NCBI RefSeq assembly: GCF_003044275.1
Contig: NZ_PZPL01000001.1
Span: forward strand, 2,976,001 to 3,040,000
DNA length: 64,000 bases
Origin: Rathayibacter caricis DSM 15933
GTDB lineage: Bacteria; Actinomycetota; Actinomycetes; Actinomycetales; Microbacteriaceae
Reading direction: 5' to 3'
The translations under genes were made by a program, and so were the position numbers. The notes beneath the pieces are model-generated. The model did no database searches, was not told the DNA's origin, and worked only from the letters and a program-made list of their open reading frames with translations. Of this stretch, positions 14,603-27,332 are shown piece after piece; within the stretch, counting starts at the first letter, position 1; every line of letters starts with the position of its first letter.

Positions 14603-16105
14603 CTACGCGCTCGCGAAGCCCTCGGCCAGCGCGACGAGCGCCCGCACGGAGACCCCGGTCGGCCCGGCGCCCGTGAAGCCGTAGGCGCTGCCCGAGTTGT
14701 TCGCCGGACCGGCGATGTCGAGGTGGGCCCACGGGATCGTGGTGGCGTCTTCGCCCTCGCCGCGCGTGCCGACGAACTCGCGGAGGAAGTGCCCGGCGAT
14801 GAGCATGCCCCCGGCGGTGCTGCCGATCTTCACGTTGGCGAGGTCGGCGACGTCGGAGTTGAGCAGTGGCCGCAGCTCCGGCGGGAACGGCATCTGCCAG
14901 AACGGCTCGCCCGCAGCGGTGGCCGTGCCGATCACGCGGGCCACCAGCTCGTCGTCGCCCATCACTCCCGTGTAGCGGTTGCCGAGGGCGACCATCGCCG
15001 CACCCGTGAGGGTGGCGACGTCGATGATCGCGTCGGGCTGCTCCTCGCTCGCGGCGACGATGCCGTCGGCGAGCACGAGGCGTCCCTCCGCGTCGGTGTT
15101 CAGGACCTCGACGGTCGTGCCGCCGCGGATGGTCAGCACGTCGTTGGGGCGGATCGCACTGCCCGAGGGCAGGTTCTCGGCGATGCAGAGCCAGGCCGTC
15201 ACCCGCACGGGCAGGGCCAGCTCGGCGACGGCGCGGGCGACCGCCCAGACGGTCGCCGCACCGGTCATGTCGTACTTCATCCCGACCATCGACGCCGGCG
15301 GCTTGAGCGAGAGTCCGCCGCTGTCGAACGTGATGCCCTTGCCCACGAGCGCGAGGTGGGCGGTCGCCCCCTCGGGCGAGTAGGCGACCTTGACCAGGCG
15401 CGGGGGCCGGGTCGATCCGCTGCCGACCCCGAGGATCCCGCCGAAGCCGTCCTCGGCCAGGGCCGCCTCGTCCCAGACGGTGACCTCGAGGGGCAGGCCG
15501 GCCGCTCCGTCCTGCACCGCCTCGGCGAGGGTCTGCGGGTAGAGGTGCGACGGAGGGGTGTTGACGAGGTCCTTGACGGTGGCGACCGCGCGGCCCAGCA
15601 CGAGGGCGCGCTCGAGGAGCGCCGGGTCCGACTCGGCATCGGTCGTGACGACCACCACGGACTCGACCGGTGTCTTCACCGTCTCGGCCGTGGTGCCGCG
15701 GAAGGCCGAGAAGGAGTAGGCGCCGAGCGCGGCTCCCTCGGCGACGGCGGCGAGTGCCTCCGGCGTGCTCGTGGGAAGGGCGAGGGCCACGGAGGCGGTC
15801 CCCGCGAGGGTGCGCACGGCGAGGCCGGCGGCGGTGCGCAGGACCGTGGGGGAGGGGTCGTCCGAGCCGAGGCCGACCAGCACGAGGACGCCCGCGGGAC
15901 CGGCCGACGGGACCCGGAGGACCGACTCGACGGATCCGGTCGCACCCAGCGACGGAAGGGCCCTGACCACGTCCTCGAAGCCGTCCGCGCCGACGATCCG
16001 GGGGCCGTCCGGCCCCGGAGCGACGCCGAGGACGAGGGCGTCGGTGTCGATGTCGGAGGCGGGCGCGGTCGTGTACTCGAGAGAGGAGAGGGGCATGGCG
16101 GCCAT
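14603..16105 (-). CDS. pepA: leucyl aminopeptidase (cytosolic, M17)
   Basis: 500 aa, the normal length. The N-terminal alpha/beta domain is less conserved. The C-terminal catalytic domain shows the two-metal site: Lys and Asp in GKGITFDSGGLSLK, Asp in KYDMTGAA and the NTDAEGRLVLAD signature with Asp, Glu and the catalytic Arg. It removes N-terminal residues, preferably Leu, from peptides. The start may be ATG at 16105 or at 16096; neither has a clear ribosome-binding site. The gene is divergent from the PAC2-like gene and lies upstream of lpdA with a 113-base gap holding a short GC-rich palindrome (14575-14590). Confidence 0.95.
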   Translation of the reverse strand: MAAMPLSSLEYTTAPASDIDTDALVLGVAPGPDGPRIVGADGFEDVVRALPSLGATGSVESVLRVPSAGPAGVLVLVGLGSDDPSPTVLRTAAGLAVRTLAGTASVALALPTSTPEALAAVAEGAALGAYSFSAFRGTTAETVKTPVESVVVVTTDAESDPALLERALVLGRAVATVKDLVNTPPSHLYPQTLAEAVQDGAAGLPLEVTVWDEAALAEDGFGGILGVGSGSTRPPRLVKVAYSPEGATAHLALVGKGITFDSGGLSLKPPASMVGMKYDMTGAATVWAVARAVAELALPVRVTAWLCIAENLPSGSAIRPNDVLTIRGGTTVEVLNTDAEGRLVLADGIVAASEEQPDAIIDVATLTGAAMVALGNRYTGVMGDDELVARVIGTATAAGEPFWQMPFPPELRPLLNSDVADLANVKIGSTAGGMLIAGHFLREFVGTRGEGEDATTIPWAHLDIAGPANNSGSAYGFTGAGPTGVSVRALVALAEGFASA

Positions 16106-16189
16106 GCTAGGCCGTGTTCCCGAGCACTGTTCGCTCAGGGCTCAGCGCCGCTCGCCGGCCCCTGCTGGGCGCCGTCTACAGTGGAAGGC

Positions 16190-17113
16190 ATGCTGGATCC
16201 GGAAGACCTGTTCGAGATCGAGGGCGACCTCGCCGACGTGCCGCGCGGGCTCCACCTCGTCGCCGGACTGACCGGCTTCACCGACGCCGGGGGCGCCGTC
16301 GGCCAGCTGAACGAGTACCTCCTCGACACGCTCCAGCACCGGGCGATCGTGGCGTTCGACCAGGATCAGCTCCTCGACTACCGCGCGCGGCGCCCCATCA
16401 TCACGTTCGACCAGGACCACCTGACCGACTACCGCCCGGCGACGCTGCGCCTCTCGCTCGCACATGACGAGCTGCACCAGCCGTTCCTCCTCCTCACCGG
16501 TTTCGAGCCCGACTTCCAGTGGGAGCGGTTCACCCGCGCGGTGGTCGGCCTCATCGACCGCCTCGAGGTCGCTGGGACCACCTGGGTGCACGCGATCCCG
16601 ATGCCCGTGCCGCACACGCGGCCGGTGGGCGTCACCGTCAGCGGCAACCGCGAGGACCTCGTCGAGGCGATGTCGGTCTGGCGCCCGCACACGCAGATCC
16701 CCTCGAATGTCCTGCACCTGCTCGAGTACCGCCTCTACGAGCTCGGCATGCCCGCCGTCGGCTTCGCGCTGCTCATCCCGCACTACCTCTCGGACACCGA
16801 GTACCCGCAGGCCGCCGTTGCCGCGCTCGAGAGCATCTCGGCGTCGACCGGCCTCATCTTCCCGACCGACCGGCTGCGCGAGAGCGGGCGGGAGTTCCTC
16901 GCGAAGGTCGACGAGCAGGTGGGCGGCAACGACGAGCTGCAGAAGCTGGTCGCGGCGCTGGAGTCCCGTCACGACACCTACATGGAGGGCACGAGCCTCC
17001 GCTCGCCCCTGACGGACGAGGACGGAGCGGTTCCGAGTGCGGACGCGCTGGCCGCGGAGCTCGAGAAGTTCCTGGCCATCCGCCGCCCGGGCGACGAGGC
17101 CTCGGGCGCCTAG
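16190..17113 (+). CDS. PAC2 family protein (proteasome assembly chaperone-like)
   Basis: 307 aa, ATG at 16190 with GGAAGG upstream. The sequence GLHLVAGLTGFTDAGGAVGQ is the PAC2 family entry motif, followed by the FDQDQLLDYRARRPIITFD and AIPMPVPHTRPV blocks and the conserved ALLIPHYLSDTEYPQAA. The C-terminal helical stretch (about 225-300) contains SGREFLAKVDEQVGGNDE. Bacterial PAC2 proteins of actinobacteria resemble the chaperones that build proteasomes, but many species that carry them have no proteasome; the client is unknown. The sequence shows two near-identical FDQDQLLDYRA / FDQDHLTDYRP blocks 14 residues apart. It is followed after 45 bases by an MFS gene. Confidence 0.85.
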   Translation: MLDPEDLFEIEGDLADVPRGLHLVAGLTGFTDAGGAVGQLNEYLLDTLQHRAIVAFDQDQLLDYRARRPIITFDQDHLTDYRPATLRLSLAHDELHQPFLLLTGFEPDFQWERFTRAVVGLIDRLEVAGTTWVHAIPMPVPHTRPVGVTVSGNREDLVEAMSVWRPHTQIPSNVLHLLEYRLYELGMPAVGFALLIPHYLSDTEYPQAAVAALESISASTGLIFPTDRLRESGREFLAKVDEQVGGNDELQKLVAALESRHDTYMEGTSLRSPLTDEDGAVPSADALAAELEKFLAIRRPGDEASGA

Positions 17114-17158
17114 CCCTGCCCCCCGGTGGGGGCGCGCGGCCTTGATAGGCTCGGGCGA

Positions 17159-18487
17159 GTGCGATCTCGTCGAGCGTGGTTCGTCTTCGGAGCCGGTGCC
17201 TTCGCCTACCTGGTGGCGGTCCTCGACCGCACCACGCTGGGCGTCGCAGGGGTCGACGCGGCTGAGCGCTTCGACATCACCGCCGCGGTGCTGTCCTCGC
17301 TCGCCGTGGTCCAGCTGATCGTCTACGCGGGGATGCAGATCCCCGTCGGTATCCTGATCGACCGGTACGGGCCTCGGACGCTCATCCTCTCGGGCACGGC
17401 GCTCATGATGGTCGGCCAGGTGGTGCTGGCACTCGCCCCGTCGATCGGAGTCGCGATCGTCGGCCGGATCCTGGTCGGCGCAGGCGACGCCGCGATCTTC
17501 ACGTCCGTCATCCGCCTCACCGTCGCCTGGTTCAGCGGTCCGATCGTGCCCCAGTTGTCGCAGTGGATCGGGAACATCGGCCAGGTGGGCCAGATCCTCT
17601 CCGCCCTCCCGTTCGCGGCGGTCCTGCACTCGGCGGGATGGACGCCCGCCTTCCTCTCGGCGGCGGGCCTGGGTGCGGTCGCCTTCCTCGGCGTGCTCCT
17701 CCTCGTCAGCGATCTTCCGCCCCGGACCGAGCCGATCGTCCTGACACCGCCGACGCTGCGGGCGACGATCGCGCAGCTCGGGGTGAGCCTGCGGAGGCCG
17801 GGGACCCAGCTCGGCTTCTGGTCGCACTTCGTGACGCAGTCCTCCGGGACGGTCTTCACCCTCCTCTGGGGATACCCCTTCCTCGTGTACGCCATCGGCC
17901 TGCCGCCCGCGGTCGCGGCCCCGACGCTGACCATCGTGGTGATCGCCGGCATCGTGGTGGGGCCGATCCTGGGCGTGCTCACGGCGCGGCATCCGATGCG
18001 CCGGAGCAACCTGGTGCTGGGGATCGTCTCGACCATGGCGCTCGCCTGGACCGTCGTGCTGCTCTGGCCGGGAGTGCCGCCGTACTGGCTCGTCGTGTTT
18101 CTCCTGGTCGTGATCGGCGCGGGCGGGCCCGGATCGATGATCGGCTTCGACTTCGCCCGCACCTTCAACCCGTCGCGGAGTCTCGGTGCCGCGAACGGAG
18201 TCGTGAACGTCGGCGGGTTCCTCGCGAGCTTCACGATGATGTTCGCCATCGGGCTCATCCTGGACGCGCTCGCCGGGCCCGGAGCGGACTCCGCCTCGCT
18301 GTACTCCCTGGAGAGCTTCCGTCTCGCGTGGTGCGTGCAGTACGTCGTGGTCGGGCTCGGCGTGCTCGGTCTGATCAGCGCCCGTCGGCGCACCCGCCGT
18401 CGCCTGGCGGAGGACGAGGGAATAACGGTGGCCCCTCTCTGGGTTGCACTGAGTGACCGTCTGCGCCGAGGACGATCCGGCCGCTGA
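17159..18487 (+). CDS. MFS transporter
   Basis: 442 aa from the GTG at 17159. Twelve or so membrane helices: FVFGAGAFAYLVAVLDRTTL, VVQLIVYAGMQIPVG, ILSGTALMMVGQVVLALAP and so on. The MFS motif after helix 2 is present as GILIDRYGPR and helix 4 has GRILVGAGDAAIFTS. This is a drug or metabolite carrier of the cytoplasmic membrane; the substrate is unknown. I preferred the GTG over an upstream in-frame ATG because the protein from there begins with the typical RSRRAWFVFG and the extra stretch overlaps the spacer. The gene ends in a basic tail. A -10-like TTGATAGGC just before it would give a nearly leaderless mRNA. Confidence 0.85.
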   Translation: MRSRRAWFVFGAGAFAYLVAVLDRTTLGVAGVDAAERFDITAAVLSSLAVVQLIVYAGMQIPVGILIDRYGPRTLILSGTALMMVGQVVLALAPSIGVAIVGRILVGAGDAAIFTSVIRLTVAWFSGPIVPQLSQWIGNIGQVGQILSALPFAAVLHSAGWTPAFLSAAGLGAVAFLGVLLLVSDLPPRTEPIVLTPPTLRATIAQLGVSLRRPGTQLGFWSHFVTQSSGTVFTLLWGYPFLVYAIGLPPAVAAPTLTIVVIAGIVVGPILGVLTARHPMRRSNLVLGIVSTMALAWTVVLLWPGVPPYWLVVFLLVVIGAGGPGSMIGFDFARTFNPSRSLGAANGVVNVGGFLASFTMMFAIGLILDALAGPGADSASLYSLESFRLAWCVQYVVVGLGVLGLISARRRTRRRLAEDEGITVAPLWVALSDRLRRGRSGR

Positions 18488-18767
18488 CGAAGCGCTCCGG
18501 CCCGTCCTCCGGCGGGGACCGCGGGTCGACGGGATCGGCGCCGGCGGCTCGCGGCCGATCGATCCGGGCCTTCCACGGCTCCGCGCGCGACCGCACTACT
18601 CAGGCGTGCAATAATTGTCAATAGGACCCGTTCGGGTCGAGGAGCACCAGGCCCACGTCGGGCGTGCGACGTCCTCGACTTGACATGGGTCCTCGTAATG
18701 CCCACCGACGGACGGCGCTCTCCGGAGCCGCCCGCGACCGGGACGCAACGGATGGAGAGGTGCCGCC
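18488..18767. other. 280-base intergenic region upstream of rpoD
   Basis: No gene seen. It contains an unusually AT-rich stretch for this genome (gtgcaataattgtcaatagg, 18607-18626), a small hairpin GACCC-GTTC-GGGTC at 18625-18638 and an exact TTGACA at 18680-18685 that has no -10 at 17 bases. The region probably carries the rpoD promoter and leader, but I could not place it. The 25 bases before the rpoD ATG include GGAGAGG as a ribosome-binding site. Confidence 0.4.
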
Positions 18768-20048
<1,281 letters not shown>

Positions 20049-20052
20049 ACCG

Positions 20053-21318
20053 GTGATCCGCTACGCGCCGGCGGTCCTCCTCGGGAGGGCCGCCCGGTTC
20101 GCGGCGCGCGCCCGGAAGCCCGGCGGGGGATCCGCCGTGCCCGGACTCGTCGTGAACCGCGTCGCGCCCGGATTCCTGCCCGCGGTCCTCGACGGGTTCC
20201 CGGAGGGACTCGTCGTGGTCAGCGGTTCCGCCGGCAAGTCCACGACGACGAAGATGCTGGTCGCCGTCCTGCGCGCCCACGGGCTGCGCGTCTTCACGAA
20301 CCCCTCGACTGCCAACATCGCGCAGGGGCTCACCTCCGCTCTGCTCGAGCGGACGGACCTGCGGGGCCGGATCGACGCGGACATCGCCGTCCTCGAGATG
20401 GACGAGGGTCACGGCGCCCGCCTCGCTCCGCGCATGCGCCCCCGTGTGGTCGCCCTCACCAACGTGGTCGTCGATCAGATCGACCGCTTCTTCGACCCCG
20501 CGATGGTCGCCCGGATGCTCGCCACCATCTCCGAGCGCGCCACCGGTCACGTGATCCTCAACGCCGACGACCGGCATGTCGCCGCCCTCGCCGCGGCCCT
20601 GCCGGACGAGCGCGTGCGCTGGTACGGGGTCTCCGCGGACGTCCGCGGCGAGGCGCCCGGCGGGCTGGGATACGCGGCCGAGGCCGAGTCCGGCACGGAT
20701 CGCGCCACGACCGTCGTCTCGACGACGAGCGGAGCGGCCGCCTCGATCGACAGCCACGGCGAGCGACTCGACGTCCGACTCCCGGCGCGCGGAGTGCACT
20801 ACGCCGTGGACGCCGCGGCCGCCGTCTCCGCCGCCCGCGCGGTGCTCGGGGAGCGCTTCGTCGCAACCACCGCGTCCACCGCACTGTCGTCGATCGACCC
20901 CGTGTTCGGACGGGGGGAGGTCGTCGTCGTGCGCGGACAGGAGGTCGAGTTCGTCCTGGTGCAGAACCCGGCGAGCTACCGACTGAACATCGCGGAGATC
21001 CCGTCGGGGACCGAGCAGATCATGCTCGCGATCGGCTCCGACGTGCGCGATCCGTCCTACTTCTGGCCGGTGGACACCTCCGGACTCGGCCGCGTCAGCG
21101 CCGTCTCGGGGTCCAAGGCCCACGAGGCGGCGCTGCACCTGCAGTACGACGGCGTCGAGATCGACTCCGTCGACGACGATCTCGGACGCGCGCTCGACCG
21201 CTTCCTCGCGCTGCCCGCGCCCTCCGTGGGCCGGAAGACGATCGTGTTCTCAGCCGATTCGATGCGCCGCACGCGGGCCCACCTCCAGCTCACCTCCAAC
21301 CGCGAGGAGACCTCGTGA
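20053..21318 (+). CDS. murT: diverged MurT-like Mur ligase (peptidoglycan D-Glu modification)
   Basis: 421 aa from the GTG at 20053. A Mur-ligase fold with the ATP-binding loop GSAGKST (residues 58-64, in place of the usual GTNGKTT), a DQIDRF block at 141-146 and NADD at 170-173, followed by the DUF1727 C-terminal domain. It is coupled to gatD by a GTGA overlap. In staphylococci and streptococci MurT phosphorylates the alpha-carboxyl of D-Glu in lipid II, and GatD supplies ammonia. Here no Cys is present, so the four-Cys zinc ribbon of those MurT proteins is missing, and the usual NDnxxDGrDxSWxWD motif is only loosely kept (SDVRDPSYFWPVD). A changed acceptor is inferred. Confidence 0.75.
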   Translation: MIRYAPAVLLGRAARFAARARKPGGGSAVPGLVVNRVAPGFLPAVLDGFPEGLVVVSGSAGKSTTTKMLVAVLRAHGLRVFTNPSTANIAQGLTSALLERTDLRGRIDADIAVLEMDEGHGARLAPRMRPRVVALTNVVVDQIDRFFDPAMVARMLATISERATGHVILNADDRHVAALAAALPDERVRWYGVSADVRGEAPGGLGYAAEAESGTDRATTVVSTTSGAAASIDSHGERLDVRLPARGVHYAVDAAAAVSAARAVLGERFVATTASTALSSIDPVFGRGEVVVVRGQEVEFVLVQNPASYRLNIAEIPSGTEQIMLAIGSDVRDPSYFWPVDTSGLGRVSAVSGSKAHEAALHLQYDGVEIDSVDDDLGRALDRFLALPAPSVGRKTIVFSADSMRRTRAHLQLTSNREETS

Positions 21319-22040
21319 CCGTCCTGCGGATCGGCGTGCTCGCCCCCGACGTCCTCGACAGCAACGGGGACGCCGCGAACGCGCGCGTGCTCGTCGCCCG
21401 TGCACGCTGGGCGGGGCTGGAGGCCGAGCTGGTCGGCCTGCACCACCGCGACGACTTCCGCGAGCGGCCGGACGTCCTGGTGGCCGGCACCGGCGCGGAT
21501 CAGGATCTCCCGGGAGTGCTCGACGTTCTCCGCGACGTCGACGCCACCGTCCGCGGCTGGGCCGACTCCGGAACCGAGTTCGTCGCGATCGGCGCGGGCT
21601 GGGAGCTCCTCGCCGAGTCCTTCAGCACGCTGGAAGGTGTCGTGAGCGGGATCGGGGTCTTCCCGGGCCGGAGCGTTCCCGCTGCGGAGCGGGTGACCGA
21701 CGACCTCGTGCTCGACAGCGCCTCCGGGGTGCTCGTCGGGTTCGAGAACCACGTCCGGCGCTTCGAGGGCATCGATCCGGGCTCGGTGCTCGGGCGGGTG
21801 CTGCACGGAGTGGGCGACGGGAACGGGGTCGAGGGGTACCTCGCCGGATCGCTGCTCGGCAGCCATCTGCACGGGCCCCTGCTCGCGAAGAACCCGGTCC
21901 TGGCGGACACGATCCTCCAGCGGGTCGCGGAGCGGCACGGCCTCGATTACGAGGCTGACGACCCGCGGCTGCGTCAGGCAGACGACACAGCACGAGCCGC
22001 CCGCGAGGTCATCGCGAAGCGGCTCGGTGTCGGACGGTAG
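21315..22040 (+). CDS. gatD: GatD-like glutamine amidotransferase homologue lacking the catalytic cysteine
   Basis: 241 aa, GTG at 21315 overlapping the murT stop. The class I GATase fold is recognisable: ADQDLP after the first strands, AIGAGWELLAESF in the nucleophile-elbow position, GFENHVRRFEG (the substrate-binding GFENH motif of GatD) and HLHGPLLAKNP with the catalytic His. But the elbow reads G-A-G instead of C-G-G: residue 94 is Ala (codon 21594-21596), and the protein has no Cys at all. S. aureus GatD uses Cys94. It therefore cannot release ammonia from glutamine by the usual route. It may be a structural partner of MurT or use another amine donor. Confidence 0.75.
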   Translation: MTVLRIGVLAPDVLDSNGDAANARVLVARARWAGLEAELVGLHHRDDFRERPDVLVAGTGADQDLPGVLDVLRDVDATVRGWADSGTEFVAIGAGWELLAESFSTLEGVVSGIGVFPGRSVPAAERVTDDLVLDSASGVLVGFENHVRRFEGIDPGSVLGRVLHGVGDGNGVEGYLAGSLLGSHLHGPLLAKNPVLADTILQRVAERHGLDYEADDPRLRQADDTARAAREVIAKRLGVGR

Positions 22041-22049
22041 GACGCACTC

Positions 22050-22099
22050 AGCGCCCTGACGGCCGATCGGGGGCGGATGCCCGGACGATCAGGGGCGCT
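22050..22099. terminator. GC-rich hairpin after gatD
   Basis: AGCGCCCTGA (22050-22059) and TCAGGGGCGCT (22089-22099) can pair with one bulged G, enclosing a GC-rich loop region (cggccgatcgggggcggatg). It lies just after the gatD stop and overlaps the stop of the convergent zinc-ribbon gene, so it may serve both. There is no T-run, as is common for terminators in high-GC actinobacteria. Confidence 0.45.
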
Positions 22100-22322
22100 G
22101 CTCCTCGAAGAGCCGCGCGGACTCGTCGTGCCAGCTCTGAGCGATGCTGGAGAGCTTCTCCTGGTACTTCTTGCCGTGGTGCGCGCAGAACAGCAGTTCT
22201 CCGTTGTTCACGACGACGCGGATGTACGCCTGGGCGCCGCAGCTGTCGCAGCGGTCGGCGGCGGAGAGCTGGTGGGCACCCGCGAGCTCGTCCACGCCAT
22301 TAGGGGTTGCGGTGGTCGACAT
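22089..22322 (-). CDS. small zinc-ribbon protein (DUF7455-like)
   Basis: 77 aa from the ATG at 22322. The core ADRCDSCGAQAYIRVVVNN, then LLFCAHHGKKY, carries Cys-x2-Cys and Cys-x-x-His-His, a likely zinc site. Small proteins of this family are found beside parE or sigma-factor genes in many actinobacteria; their role is unknown. The gene is transcribed opposite to gatD and parE. I used the ATG at 22322 because the upstream extension in the same frame is low-complexity. The family name is from memory, so the assignment is moderately sure. Confidence 0.7.
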   Translation of the reverse strand: MSTTATPNGVDELAGAHQLSAADRCDSCGAQAYIRVVVNNGELLFCAHHGKKYQEKLSSIAQSWHDESARLFEEQRP

Positions 22323-22513
22323 GACTTGGCCTCCTGCACTCGGTCTTCGATCTGTGCTTGATGGAACCCATCCAAGCACGCGATTGTTTCCGCGCAGAGA
22401 CGATCGAGGGGCATTTCGCTCTGCGCGTAGGGGCGCCCGAGCACTGGCGCTCGGCCCCTCGGAGTGCCGCGTCGCGTCGGGGCGGGACGACCCCGCGAAA
22501 GTAAACTGGAGGA

Positions 22514-24595
<2,082 letters not shown>

Positions 24596-24650
24596 CCCGC
24601 GCGGGGCCCCCTTCGAGAGGGCAGCGCCCAGGTTCCGGCGCGCTCGCGCG

Positions 24651-27125
24651 TCAGAGCAGCTCGGGTGCCGCGCCGATCGTCGCGATCGGGGCCGCGACGG
24701 GCACACCCGAACCGTCGCGCTTCATCCCGGACTCGGGCAGCGCGGCGACCGAGCCGTCGGCCTCGAGGGCGTGGGCGGGACCCGGGCCGACCCAGGCGAC
24801 TCCGAGCGCCGTCTCGCCCTTGAGGAAGCGCTGCGCGCGGACACCGCCCGTCGCGCGGCCCTTCGATGGGAACTCCGAGAACGGCGAGACCTTCGCGCTG
24901 CCGGCGTCGGTGCCGGTCAGCGCCCAGCTGTCGACGGCGACGGTCGCGACGACGGCGTCCTCGCGATCGTCCGCCGAGACGACCGAGAAGTGCACCACCT
25001 CGTCCGTCTCGCCGAGCTTCACGCCCGCCATGCCCGCCGCGGTCCGGCCCTGGGGGCGCACAGCGGAGGCGGAGAAGCGCAGCAGCTGGGCCTCGCCGGT
25101 GACGAAGACGAGCTCGTCGTCGTCGGCGGCGGGTGCCGCTCCGACCACCGCGTCCTTCGGACGGAGTGCGATGAGCTCGATGTCGGGCCGGCTCTGCAGC
25201 TCGGAGACCGAGACGCGCTTGACGACTCCCTGGAGGGTGCCGAGGGCGATCGGCCGGGTGTCGTCGAGCGCGACGAGGGCGAGGACGCGCTCGTTCTTGG
25301 CCAGGCCGGTCAGGTAGTCGGCCATCCGGACGCCCGCTCCGAGCTGCACGGACGACGACGGGACGGACGGGACGTCGACGGGGGAGAAGCGCAGGAGGCG
25401 TCCGGCGGACGTGACGGCGCCGATCTCGCTCCGGCTGGTCGTGTCGAGGGTGCTCAGCACGGCGTCGTGCTTGCTGCGGCGCGTCGCGCGGACGGGCTGC
25501 GCGGCCGCCTCCGGATCGCGGTCGACGCGGACCATGCGGCCCGTGGTGCTGAGGTGGATGCGGCACGGGACGTCGGCGATCTCGAGCACGGCCGCGGTCT
25601 TGCGACCGGTCGTCGCGACGGACGGCCGCGCCTCGGTCAGCAGGGTGCGGCGGGGGGTGCCGAGGCGCTGGGCGACGTCGTCGAGCTCGTCCGAGACGAG
25701 CGCCTCGATCCGGGCGCGACTGCCCAGGAGCTCTTCGAGCTCGGCGATCTCGGCGAGAAGGGTGTCGCGCTCGGTCTCGAGCTCGATGCGCGAGAACTTC
25801 GTCAGGCGGCGCAACTGGAGCTCGAGGATGTAGTCGGCCTGGATCGTGCTGAGGTCGAAGACCTCGATGAGGCGGGCGCGCGCGGCCGCGGTGTCGTCGC
25901 TGCCGCGGATGAGCTGGATGACCTCGTCGATGTCGAGGATCGCGACGAGGAGTCCCTCCACGAGGTGCAGTCGCTCCTGACGCTTGCGGAGGCGGTACCG
26001 CGAGCGTCGCGTCACGACCGTCACGCGGTGGCCGACGTAGACCTGCAGGAGCTCCTTGAGCCCGAGGGTGCGGGGCTGGCCGTCGACGAGCGCGACGTTG
26101 TTGATCGCGAACGCGTCCTCCAGCGGGGTGTAGCGGTAGAGCTGCTCGAGCACCGCCTCCGGGCTGAAGCCGGTCTTGATCCCGATGACGAGTCGGAGTC
26201 CGTTGTCGCGGTCGGTGAGGTCGGTGACGTCGGCGATGCCGCTCAGCTTCTTGTTCTGGACGCCGTCCTTGATCTTGTCGATGACCTTCTCGGCGCCGAC
26301 GAGGTACGGGAGCTCCGTCACCACGAGCCCGGACTTGCGGGCGGTGATGCTCTCGACCGAGACGCGGGCGCGGGTCTTGAAGCTGCCCCGCCCGGTGGCG
26401 TAGGCGTCCCGCACACCCGCGAGACCGACGATGGTCCCCCCGCTCGGGAAGTCGGGACCGGGCACGAAGGACATCAGATCCTCGAGCGAGGCGTCGGGGT
26501 GCGCGATGAGGTGCCGCGCCGCGCCGATGACCTCGATGAGGTTGTGCGGGGCCATGTTCGTGGCCATGCCGACCGCGATGCCGCTCGCGCCGTTGACCAG
26601 GAGGTTCGGGAACGCGGCCGGCAGCACCTCCGGCTGCTGGTGCGAGTTGTCGTAGTTGGGGACGAAGTCGACGACGTCCTCGCCGAGGTGCTCCGTCATC
26701 GCCAGGGCGGCGGGGGCGAGACGCGCCTCGGTGTAGCGGGCGGCCGCAGGACCGTCGTCGAGGGAGCCGAAGTTGCCGTGCCCGTCGACCAGCGGGACCC
26801 GGAGGGTGAACGGCTGCGCGAGGCGCACGAGGGAGTCGTAGATCGAGGCGTCGCCGTGCGGGTGCAGCTTGCCCATCACTTCGCCGGTCACGCGGGCCGA
26901 CTTCACGTGGCCGTGATCGGGACGCAGACCCATCTCGCTCATCATGTAGAGGATCCGGCGCTGCACGGGCTTCAGACCGTCGCGAGCATCGGGAAGGGCG
27001 CGCGAATAGATGACCGAGTAGGCGTACTCGAGGAACGAGCCCTCCATCTCGGTGGAGACGTCGACGTCCTCGATGCGCTCGACCAGCGAGGAGTGCGCGG
27101 GCTGGGAGGGGGTTGCAGCGTTCAT
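24651..27125 (-). CDS. parC: topoisomerase IV subunit A (ParC)
   Basis: 824 aa. The winged-helix cleavage domain includes [21 protein letters not shown] and the active-site Tyr in the [10 protein letters not shown] region (R-Y-T motif). Tower and coiled-coil parts follow ([18 protein letters not shown]), and then the C-terminal beta-pinwheel, which lacks the full GyrA box and fits ParC better. It cuts and rejoins DNA for decatenation with ParE. parE and parC meet tail to tail with 55 bases between. The start [13 protein letters not shown] is at the ATG at 27125. Residue positions around the quinolone-resistance region show the expected Ser or Asp context ([12 protein letters not shown]). Confidence 0.93.
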   Translation of the reverse strand: MNAATPSQPAHSSLVERIEDVDVSTEMEGSFLEYAYSVIYSRALPDARDGLKPVQRRILYMMSEMGLRPDHGHVKSARVTGEVMGKLHPHGDASIYDSLVRLAQPFTLRVPLVDGHGNFGSLDDGPAAARYTEARLAPAALAMTEHLGEDVVDFVPNYDNSHQQPEVLPAAFPNLLVNGASGIAVGMATNMAPHNLIEVIGAARHLIAHPDASLEDLMSFVPGPDFPSGGTIVGLAGVRDAYATGRGSFKTRARVSVESITARKSGLVVTELPYLVGAEKVIDKIKDGVQNKKLSGIADVTDLTDRDNGLRLVIGIKTGFSPEAVLEQLYRYTPLEDAFAINNVALVDGQPRTLGLKELLQVYVGHRVTVVTRRSRYRLRKRQERLHLVEGLLVAILDIDEVIQLIRGSDDTAAARARLIEVFDLSTIQADYILELQLRRLTKFSRIELETERDTLLAEIAELEELLGSRARIEALVSDELDDVAQRLGTPRRTLLTEARPSVATTGRKTAAVLEIADVPCRIHLSTTGRMVRVDRDPEAAAQPVRATRRSKHDAVLSTLDTTSRSEIGAVTSAGRLLRFSPVDVPSVPSSSVQLGAGVRMADYLTGLAKNERVLALVALDDTRPIALGTLQGVVKRVSVSELQSRPDIELIALRPKDAVVGAAPAADDDELVFVTGEAQLLRFSASAVRPQGRTAAGMAGVKLGETDEVVHFSVVSADDREDAVVATVAVDSWALTGTDAGSAKVSPFSEFPSKGRATGGVRAQRFLKGETALGVAWVGPGPAHALEADGSVAALPESGMKRDGSGVPVAAPIATIGAAPELL

Positions 27126-27332
27126 GACTCACTTCGACGGCGGACGCGGGCGCGGCACCGGAGCGGCACCTCTCGCGCTCCGAGGGCGGTGCGCCCACCT
27201 CCGCGGACGAGCGGACGGGGCGACGACCGGAATCACGGGGGTGTCGGGCGGACCCCGGTGACGCCGACCCGCACGGGCCTCGGCCCCGCGGGGCTCGCCG
27301 CGCGCGAGGAGCACTGTGCGAAACTGAGCGCG

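Noticed and set aside
18680..18685. TTGACA as the -35 box of rpoD
   Set aside because: The only -10-like sequence (TAATGC at 18696) is 10 bases away, too close for a sigma-70 promoter, and nothing fits at 16 to 18 bases.
24771..27332. Upstream extension of the phosphatase-like gene across parC on the opposite strand
   Set aside because: The extension is antisense to ParC and has shadow composition. The recognisable phosphatase domain starts right after the ATG at 27333.
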